From Deltaproteobacteria bacterium RIFCSPHIGHO2_02_FULL_40_11 (GTDB lineage Bacteria; Bdellovibrionota; JACOXK01; 2-02-FULL-40-11), in assembly GCA_001798105.1 (NCBI GenBank), contig MGRI01000022.1:1-9436 (forward strand): 9,436 nt of DNA. The letters run 5' to 3'. Below, one piece after another: positions 1 through 5,713 of this stretch. Numbering within the stretch: the stretch's first letter is position 1; each line of letters opens with the position of its first letter. The notes under the pieces were generated by a model that saw only the letters and a program-made list of their open reading frames with translations, made no database searches and was not told the origin of the DNA. The translations under genes were made by a program, and so were the position numbers.

Positions 1-55
1 TCATTTCATTGGATGTAACACTTTCAAAGATAGATGACAAGTAAAGCCAGTTTGC

Positions 56-84
56 TTGGCAAAAAGTGCGAAATTTGCTATAAA
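56..84 (+). promoter_or_regulatory. Predicted sigma70-type promoter of the pilMNOPQ operon
   Basis: A -35-like TTGGCA (56-61) and a -10-like TATAAA (79-84) are separated by exactly 17 bases. Transcription would start near 91, giving a leader of about 30 bases that contains the pilM ribosome site AGGAG (107-111, 8 bases before the ATG). The GGC and TTGC elements here are not spaced like a sigma54 -24/-12 promoter. The -35 lies at the end of a small inverted repeat (GCCA 46-49, TGGC 57-60) that may be chance. The call rests on sequence match only. Confidence 0.55.
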
Positions 85-119
85 TATTAGAGACTTACCA
101 ATTTTTAGGAGCTCCAACC

Positions 120-1181
120 ATGTCACTTTTTCGTAATTGGATGTCTGGAAATGATGTCGTTGGCTTGGACTTAGGTTCAGCCACCCTCAAAGCTGTGCAA
201 CTCACCTCAAACGGGAATACATTTCGGCTCGAAAAAATTGGCTACTTGGCGCTTCCCGAAGGCACAGTTGCCTGCGGCGACATTATTGACGCATTGACCC
301 TGGAAGCTGCTATTCGGGAACTTTTTGAAAAGGAGAAATTTCGTGCAAAATCCGTTGCCTTTGCAGTCCAGGGAGATCAAGTCTTTTCCAAAAAAATTTC
401 TTTGTCTGCAATTTCTTATGAAGAGCTCGAGGCGCAACTTCCTATGATTGCAGAACAATACCTCCCGCATCCCCCTGATGATTTAAACTTAGACTATCAC
501 GCCCTCTCTACAGAAAATTCCACTGCACAAAGCGTTGATTTTATGTTGCTTGGCGTTAAAAAGAAGTTTTTAAAAACATTTATTTCTGCAATCCAGGGGG
601 CAGATTTAAAACCTGCTTTTGTAGATACCGTGCCCTCTGCCATTTCCAATCTTACAGAATACATACAGTTGCCACCAGAGCCGACCGCAGTGGTTCATGT
701 GGGGGCGGCCTTTACGCAAGTCATTATTTTTGTAAACAATCTCTACCAATTTCACCACACATTTGATTTTGGCGGTCATCAAATTACAGAAACCTTGCGC
801 GAAAAACTTCATTTAAGTTTCACGGAAGCTGAAACACTTAAAATGAGCACCTATAAAGAAAAAAATCTCCCCGAAAACACAAAAGAAATTATAGAAGTTG
901 CGTGTCAAAGTTTTTTTGAAAACCTGGGGCAAGCTTTTAATTTATATTTAACGGCGTTTCCACAAGCACATATTGAAAAAATACTCCTCAGTGGAGGAAC
1001 TGCAAAAATTCCGCCTCTTTTGGAATGGACCGCCCAGCACTTTGGCTGTGAAGCAGACATTCTAAATCCTTTTACAGGACTAGACATATCTGAAAAAGAG
1101 TTTAATCCCCTTTATCTTGAAGACTTGGCCCCAATCTTTTCGGTCGCCTGTGGGCTTGCAACTCGGAGCAAGAATACATGA
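120..1181 (+). CDS. pilM: Type IV pilus assembly protein PilM (actin-like ATPase)
   Basis: PilM is the cytoplasmic, actin-like (FtsA-related) component of the type IV pilus alignment complex. It binds nucleotide and the short cytoplasmic tail of PilN. The 353-residue product has the family's usual length. The phosphate-1 motif is at residues 13-28 (VVGLDLGSATLKAVQL), the phosphate-2 region at about 190-205 (AVVHVGAAFTQVIIF), FDFGGHQIT at 215-223, and the adenosine motif at about 288-299 (ILLSGGTAKIPP). There is no signal peptide or membrane segment, as expected. The ATG at 120 is supported by AGGAG at 107-111 with an 8-base spacer. The gene overlaps pilN by 4 bases (ATGA), so translation is probably coupled. 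The family is certain from the motifs and the pilN/pilO neighbours; nothing in the protein looks defective. Confidence 0.95.
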   Translation: MSLFRNWMSGNDVVGLDLGSATLKAVQLTSNGNTFRLEKIGYLALPEGTVACGDIIDALTLEAAIRELFEKEKFRAKSVAFAVQGDQVFSKKISLSAISYEELEAQLPMIAEQYLPHPPDDLNLDYHALSTENSTAQSVDFMLLGVKKKFLKTFISAIQGADLKPAFVDTVPSAISNLTEYIQLPPEPTAVVHVGAAFTQVIIFVNNLYQFHHTFDFGGHQITETLREKLHLSFTEAETLKMSTYKEKNLPENTKEIIEVACQSFFENLGQAFNLYLTAFPQAHIEKILLSGGTAKIPPLLEWTAQHFGCEADILNPFTGLDISEKEFNPLYLEDLAPIFSVACGLATRSKNT

Positions 1182-1756
1182 AAAAAACAAAAATAAATTT
1201 ATTGGGGCGAGATGTGGGTAAAACACAAACAAAAATTCAAACACCCCAAAAAAGAAAATATCGGCAGTCTATTTTTGTATTGCTGTTTGCATTTGTCATT
1301 CTGTTTTTTGAAATAGCTTTTTTGTTTACGTTTTACCAAAACCTAACGCAAACCGCGCAGGAACTCGCAACCCAAAAAGATCAACTTACCAAAAAGTTTT
1401 TGTCTCTCCAAGATGAGGTTTCCAATTTGCGAGATCAGCGTCCAAACCGTTCTCAAACCAAACTTCCAAAGCTAGAGATGCTAGAGACATTTCGTTCCAA
1501 AGAAATGCTGAAGACCCTTTCTGAGATTTCAGACCAAATACCTCAAAATGCTTGGATGAGTTATGTCGCAATGAAAGATTTTAAATTAACGCTGCAGGGA
1601 TTTGCAGTACACCATAAAGACATTTCAATTTTTATGAAAAGTTTAGAAAAAGTATCGCTTTTAAAGAATGTCCAGCTCATGCTTGCAGAAAAAAGCATGC
1701 TGAATAAAAATATTATCCATAAATTTACAATTATCTGCGACTTGGAGAAAACATGA
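1178..1756 (+). CDS. pilN: Type IV pilus inner-membrane protein PilN
   Basis: PilN is a bitopic inner-membrane protein. Its cytoplasmic tail docks into PilM and its periplasmic part pairs with PilO. The tail carries KINLLGRD at residues 5-12, a variant of the conserved INLLPWR PilM-binding motif, here with Gly in place of Pro. One transmembrane helix spans about residues 31-53. A coiled-coil-like stretch follows at about 55-90. A small alpha/beta domain at about 105-192 has the family pattern IPQNAWM and GFAVHHKDISIFMKSLE. At 192 residues the length is normal. The start at 1178 overlaps the pilM stop and has GGAG at 1165-1168. The gene overlaps pilO by ATGA, which suggests coupled translation and stoichiometric production of the PilN/PilO pair. 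Confidence 0.93.
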   Translation: MKKTKINLLGRDVGKTQTKIQTPQKRKYRQSIFVLLFAFVILFFEIAFLFTFYQNLTQTAQELATQKDQLTKKFLSLQDEVSNLRDQRPNRSQTKLPKLEMLETFRSKEMLKTLSEISDQIPQNAWMSYVAMKDFKLTLQGFAVHHKDISIFMKSLEKVSLLKNVQLMLAEKSMLNKNIIHKFTIICDLEKT

Positions 1757-2307
1757 CACCGCTAACCTCTTCCCTGCGATTGATTTTTTTATTTATTTTG
1801 GCCTTACTCTTACTTGTCCTTTTTTATGTGGGCATTTATACACCTCAAGAAAAAGTCATTCACCAAACAAAAAGCGAAGTCGGACGCATTCAAATCCAAA
1901 TGGATGCACTTGAAAAGGAAAAGCAATCGCTTCGGCAAGAAAGCCTAAAACAACCGCCCCAAAAACCGATTCCACAAGATATGCTTTCTGCATTGCCAGA
2001 CAAGTTAGATACCGCAACCCTTCTTTCGGATTGGACCCTTCAGGGTAAAAAATATGGCATTGAACTTTTAAGATTTAAACCGCTTTTGGAAAGATCTTTG
2101 GGCCCCGTGATTGAGCTTCCCATTGACATTACGCTTTCTGGCACCTTCCATGAAATTCTTTCTTTTTTAAAAGAATTAGAAACGCTTTCACCCAAAAGTA
2201 AAATTTCAAATCTGGAAATGACGCAACCCGAAGAAAAAGAAGGGAAAATGGTCATTTCGACACATATACGCCTTTTAACCTACGCCAAAAGTGGAGATGC
2301 CTCATGA
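1753..2307 (+). CDS. pilO: Type IV pilus inner-membrane protein PilO
   Basis: PilO is the partner of PilN. The two form a periplasmic coiled-coil dimer that links the PilM ring to PilP and the secretin. The 184-residue product has a short cytoplasmic N-terminus, a transmembrane helix at about residues 9-29, a charged coiled-coil-like stretch at about 32-68, a proline-rich hinge (QPPQKPIPQD, 67-76), and a C-terminal ferredoxin-like domain. That domain contains the family pattern GKKYGIELLRFKP (98-110) and GTFHEILSFLKELETL (130-145). GGAG at 1744-1747 lies 5 bases before the ATG. It overlaps pilN and pilP by 4 bases each. Sequence motifs alone are modest, but length, topology and position between pilN and pilP make the call secure. 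Confidence 0.92.
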   Translation: MTPLTSSLRLIFLFILALLLLVLFYVGIYTPQEKVIHQTKSEVGRIQIQMDALEKEKQSLRQESLKQPPQKPIPQDMLSALPDKLDTATLLSDWTLQGKKYGIELLRFKPLLERSLGPVIELPIDITLSGTFHEILSFLKELETLSPKSKISNLEMTQPEEKEGKMVISTHIRLLTYAKSGDAS

Positions 2308-2627
2308 AACGATTCCTTTTAATCCTTTTCTTTGCGACGGTTGGGCTTGGCGCCAGAAATCCGTTTGAACCCCCGCATCTTACGGTTCCGGCTGAAAAAC
2401 CCAAAAATCTAGCCTCTTACGACCTACAAACCCTGAAACTCCAAGCCATTTTGTGGAATACGGATCAAAATATGGCCCTCTTTGAAACCCCAGAGGGGGA
2501 AACCTTTTTTGCCCAGGTTGGCACAAAAATAGGCAAAAAGGATGGTAAAGTCACCAAAATTGATGATAACATGGTCATAGTAGCGGGTCGTTTTGGCAAA
2601 ATTACGTTTTCGATTTCAGATCCATAA
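2304..2627 (+). CDS. pilP: Short PilP-like type IV pilus protein without a lipobox
   Basis: PilP normally is an inner-membrane lipoprotein whose C-terminal beta domain contacts the secretin PilQ. This 107-residue protein has a hydrophobic N-terminus (about residues 3-17), then the typical NPFEPP motif (19-24), then the beta domain (about 42-105) with LKLQAILW, QNMALFETPEGETFFAQVG and GKKDGKVTKIDDNMVIV, matching the PilP core. Known PilP proteins are usually about 150-180 residues, with a lipobox cysteine and a long flexible linker. Here there is no cysteine at all and the linker is about 17 residues. The N-terminus could be a cleaved signal peptide or an uncleaved anchor. GGAG at 2293-2296 supports the start. 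Position between pilO and the pilQ-like gene, plus the beta-domain pattern, supports the assignment. Confidence 0.85.
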   Translation: MKRFLLILFFATVGLGARNPFEPPHLTVPAEKPKNLASYDLQTLKLQAILWNTDQNMALFETPEGETFFAQVGTKIGKKDGKVTKIDDNMVIVAGRFGKITFSISDP

Positions 2628-2629
2628 AT

Positions 2630-4138
2630 ATGAACCTTAAGAGCCTCATCATTGGCTTTTTACTAGCAGTTACATTTTTCGGATGCGCAAGCCGAAAAAC
2701 ACGAGATCCAAATCGCACGTATTTGGATGAAATTAAATACACAACCAAAGATGATGTGGCCTTTTTGGGTTTTTTTACAACAAACCCTGTTCAAAACTTT
2801 TATGCGGAAAAAAGTGAAAAGCCTCGCGCGATTTTCTTAAGTTTCCAGGGGGTGGATGTGTCCGATGTGAAACACCCTCGCAAAATGAAAGATCCTGCAA
2901 TTCAATCGATTGATACCAAAAATATTGATTCTGAAGGCACGCAGTTTGGACAAGTTTGGTTAAACCTAAAAGAAGATGTGGATTTTACAACACGTAAAAC
3001 AGAATATGGCGTACGTTTAGATTTTCGAAAAACAGGAAAAGCATTTGAACCTGCTACAACAGAAACTTCCCCCCCACCTTCGCCACAATCTGAAGATCTC
3101 ACGACAGCCCAAGAAGCAGAGGAAATGCGCTTGGAAGCATCCGAAGAAGATCTCGCAGAACAAAAACAAACAGAAATGGAAACAGGGGCACCACACATTG
3201 ATGATGAAATTTTTCCATCTACGCCTTCCGCACCCAAAGATACTTTAGAAACAGCCCCTCAAGAAGAAACCCTTCAAAATAAAATTGAATCCATTGAACG
3301 AAATACGGAAGGGGAGCTGGAACAAATTGTCATTACGGCAAACCAACCCTTTGAACATCAGGTTGAAAGAAAAGACAGAATGCTTGTTTTAGAATTTAAA
3401 AACTTAGGCCTTGATGCTTCCTTAGAAACCCAAGTGATTGACCAAGAAGAAAGTTTTGTAAAAAAGATTGCCCCTCGAACAACACAAGCGCCTTATCCAA
3501 GCACTGTTATTGAAATTTCTTTTAAAGAAGATGTGGCTCCTTCTTTTAAAAAAGAGGCAAATCAATTGATTGTTGAAATTCCAAAACCTGTTTTAGCAAA
3601 AATCCTCCCCTCTCAAATGGACGAAATTGCTTTTCAAAGTTACCTAACATCGCCAACGACGCTTCCTGGACGAAAAATATCGCTTCAAACCAAAGACACA
3701 GAACTTCACCATGTTTTAAAAATGATTTCTCAGGCCGCAGACTATAATATTATTGCGGGTCGTGACATCGAAGGAAAACTAACCCTACGCCTGGTTCGCG
3801 TGCCTTGGGATCAAGCCTTTATTGCCATCTTGCAAGCTTATGGCCTGGGATACGTCAAACAAGAAAATATCTTACGGGTTTCAACACTGAAAGCCTTAAA
3901 TCAAGAAAAGCAACTTACCTACAAAGCCCTCAAAGCCCAAGAAATGCTCCACCCCTTAAATATTTTATTCTTACCGCTTCATCAAAGAGAAGCATCGCAA
4001 CTCACAAAACACCTGTATCCGTTTTTATCTACGCGTGGTTCTTTGTCCGTTGATAGACCCACAAACACGCTCATTATCAGAGACACCGATCAAGCGCTTT
4101 TGGAAGTAAAAAAGTTTGTAGCCTCGCTGGATCGATAA
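2630..4138 (+). CDS. pilQ: PilQ-like lipoprotein with AMIN, N0 and N1 domains but no secretin pore domain
   Basis: This is the periplasmic half of a type IV pilus secretin. A signal peptide (1-18) ends in a lipobox-like TFFGC, so Cys19 is the likely lipidation site. An AMIN-like beta domain spans about 33-133, then an acidic, low-complexity linker (about 137-215), a second AMIN-like domain (218-320), an N0/STN domain (348-418, with KISLQTKDTELHHVLKMISQ and WDQAFIAILQAYGLGY), and an N1 domain (about 440-502) ending in NTLIIRDTDQALLEVKKF and SLDR. In ordinary PilQ the next residues begin the roughly 250-residue outer-membrane beta-barrel domain; here a TAA follows at once. The 69 bases downstream do not encode it. 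The reading frame is otherwise intact. No good ribosome site precedes the ATG, which lies 2 bases after the pilP stop, so translation is probably coupled. It may be a truncated PilQ or a specialised scaffold. Confidence 0.85.
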   Translation: MNLKSLIIGFLLAVTFFGCASRKTRDPNRTYLDEIKYTTKDDVAFLGFFTTNPVQNFYAEKSEKPRAIFLSFQGVDVSDVKHPRKMKDPAIQSIDTKNIDSEGTQFGQVWLNLKEDVDFTTRKTEYGVRLDFRKTGKAFEPATTETSPPPSPQSEDLTTAQEAEEMRLEASEEDLAEQKQTEMETGAPHIDDEIFPSTPSAPKDTLETAPQEETLQNKIESIERNTEGELEQIVITANQPFEHQVERKDRMLVLEFKNLGLDASLETQVIDQEESFVKKIAPRTTQAPYPSTVIEISFKEDVAPSFKKEANQLIVEIPKPVLAKILPSQMDEIAFQSYLTSPTTLPGRKISLQTKDTELHHVLKMISQAADYNIIAGRDIEGKLTLRLVRVPWDQAFIAILQAYGLGYVKQENILRVSTLKALNQEKQLTYKALKAQEMLHPLNILFLPLHQREASQLTKHLYPFLSTRGSLSVDRPTNTLIIRDTDQALLEVKKFVASLDR

Positions 4139-4151
4139 ATAAAAATATGCC

Positions 4152-4180
4152 TTGAAAATAGGCTTTTTAAATGGTATTAA
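4152..4180 (+). promoter_or_regulatory. Predicted sigma70-type promoter of the exported MoxR operon
   Basis: In the 69-base gap after the pilQ-like gene, a -35-like TTGAAA (4152-4157) and a -10-like TATTAA (4175-4180) are 17 bases apart. The start would be near 4187, leaving a leader of about 20 bases before the GTG at 4208. This suggests the second gene block can be transcribed independently of the pil operon, although read-through is not excluded because no strong terminator is visible. Match to consensus is 5 of 6 and 4 of 6. Confidence 0.45.
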
Positions 4181-4207
4181 GAACCCCCTCCAGAAAAGAG
4201 AATTTTT

Positions 4208-5713
4208 GTGTTATTTCAACGATTGACGATTGTTCTTTTTATTCCGTTTTTTTTGCTGTCTTGGAATGTTTATGGGAGTAAAGATCCTTGTGAACGTGCC
4301 CTAGGGGCGCCATCTCAAAAGCTGGTAAAGCTATCAAAATCCTTTGAATTTCAAGGGCTTACAAAAGAAGGGCTTCAAGCCTTAAAAGAGGCCAGAGATG
4401 GCCTTCGCACACGCATTCGTCTTTTTGATCAGCGTTTTCGGGGGTTAGGCGCCATCCATCATGCAGCAACGGTGGCCCGACTTTCTAAAAATCATATGAT
4501 GCTCTATGGTCCTCCGGGAGGAGCCAAGTCTGCCGTGGTCAATTGGATGATGGCGGCTGAAGCCGAAGCTCCCTTTAAATTACAGCTTCATCAGATGATT
4601 CCAGAATCTGCGTTTACGGGAGGGCAAAATTTTGAAGCGGCCAAAGAAGGGCGATTTGAAATTAACACCAAAGGGAGTATGGCAGATTATACAGTGGCGC
4701 TCATTGACGAAGCCGAGAAAGGAAACCCCGCTGCCTTGGCCGCGCTTTTAAGTCTTTTAAACGAAAGAGAAATCTTAGCTGGAAATCAGGTTATCCCAGC
4801 ACGACTTGAAACCTTGTTTGTGACAAGTAATGCTTCTCTTCCCGAATTATTTCAATATTTTGTGGAAAATGGACAAGGTTCTACCGCTCCTGCGCTTTTA
4901 AACCGTATTCAATTGAAAGCCTTCACCTATAACTGGTTAGCTCTTCAAGATCAGGCCATCTTAGATGAAAGACTGGCAAGGCTTCGATATTTAAAAGCCT
5001 TGGCTCCTAGCTTTCCAGAAGTTTTAAAAGATGAAGTATTCGTCGAAGCGCCTCAAATTGATTGGGCATCGCTTCGGCAACTGCTCTCTGTTTTGTTTGA
5101 GCCGTCAGATTTAATGATGGCGGTCTATCGTAGTCTTGCAGATCAAATGCGTGGGGCGACGTTTGAAGCGGTACGAGCGTCTGAGCAGCTTCATGCCCAG
5201 GCGCCTATGGATGAGCCTTTTGTGTATTATCCTTCAGCAGATTTTTCAGAACGGTTGCGTCAGCAAATTCCAGATATTGTCCTGCTTTCAGCAGGTCTTG
5301 ATTTTTTACTTTCTCCATTGGCTGATGACAAAGTGTTAGAAAAAATGGTTTCTGAAAAAATTCAACTTGATCCTTTGTCTTTGTGGCGTGCGTATTTGGT
5401 GATGACGACACTTTCTTCTGGAGAAACTCATTTGTCTTTAGGGCCTTCTTTGAAAGGAAAATCAAAAGGAGTTCCAACGATCGAAGTTGATTTTGGTCAA
5501 ACCTTAGATCCTTCGCGTGCGAGAGATTTGCGAGAAGAGCGACTGATTTCAAATGTAAGAGCTGAGCAAGAGCGGTTTCAAAGAATCTTTTTAAAATTAA
5601 TTTCTGAGGTGCAAGATCAAATTAAGCTTCGGGTTACGGCTACTCGAGAACATCCTCAGGATATTCAAGGAACTTCGTTTGAAGCGCTTCTGTCCAGCCA
5701 TTCAGGTGACTGA
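4208..5713 (+). CDS. MoxR/RavA-type AAA+ ATPase with an N-terminal signal peptide
   Basis: The AAA+ core has Walker A GPPGGAKS at residues 101-108, Walker B VALIDEAEKG at 163-172 (Asp167, Glu168), a sensor-1 Asn in FVTSNAS (Asn208), and an arginine-finger-like Arg233 in ALLNR. Walker A and the TSNASLPE segment resemble RavA (GPPGIAKS, ASNELPE), a MoxR-family ATPase that works with a vWA partner. Unlike known MoxR proteins it starts with a Sec-type signal: Arg5, a hydrophobic run at about 6-19, and a possible cleavage after VYG (21-23). The mature end has the only cysteine, Cys28, in DPCERAL. The start is GTG with a weak AAGAGA upstream. No in-frame ATG occurs before the one just ahead of Walker A, so the hydrophobic N-terminus is not an artefact of start choice. 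Residues 300-501 are mostly helical and unassigned. ATPase family is certain; location outside the cytoplasm is inferred. Confidence 0.88.
   Translation: MLFQRLTIVLFIPFFLLSWNVYGSKDPCERALGAPSQKLVKLSKSFEFQGLTKEGLQALKEARDGLRTRIRLFDQRFRGLGAIHHAATVARLSKNHMMLYGPPGGAKSAVVNWMMAAEAEAPFKLQLHQMIPESAFTGGQNFEAAKEGRFEINTKGSMADYTVALIDEAEKGNPAALAALLSLLNEREILAGNQVIPARLETLFVTSNASLPELFQYFVENGQGSTAPALLNRIQLKAFTYNWLALQDQAILDERLARLRYLKALAPSFPEVLKDEVFVEAPQIDWASLRQLLSVLFEPSDLMMAVYRSLADQMRGATFEAVRASEQLHAQAPMDEPFVYYPSADFSERLRQQIPDIVLLSAGLDFLLSPLADDKVLEKMVSEKIQLDPLSLWRAYLVMTTLSSGETHLSLGPSLKGKSKGVPTIEVDFGQTLDPSRARDLREERLISNVRAEQERFQRIFLKLISEVQDQIKLRVTATREHPQDIQGTSFEALLSSHSGD

Noticed and set aside
3..44. Short open stretch ending in TAA that could be the tail of an upstream gene
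   Set aside because: Thirteen codons are too few to judge. Another frame is open for almost as long, and nothing in the peptide is recognisable.
46..60. Inverted repeat GCCA...TGGC before the pilM promoter, as a terminator or operator
   Set aside because: The stem is only 4 base pairs and an A run, not a T run, follows it. Chance is the simplest explanation.
57..79. Sigma54 promoter (TGGCA ... TTGCT), which would fit known RpoN control of pili
   Set aside because: The GG and GC doublets are 19 bases apart instead of the required 12, so the element cannot be a -24/-12 promoter.
4149..4168. GCCT/AGGC hairpin followed by five T, resembling a terminator after the pilQ-like gene
   Set aside because: The stem is only 4 base pairs with a 7-base loop and cannot be extended cleanly. 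It also overlaps the better supported TTGAAA/TATTAA promoter.
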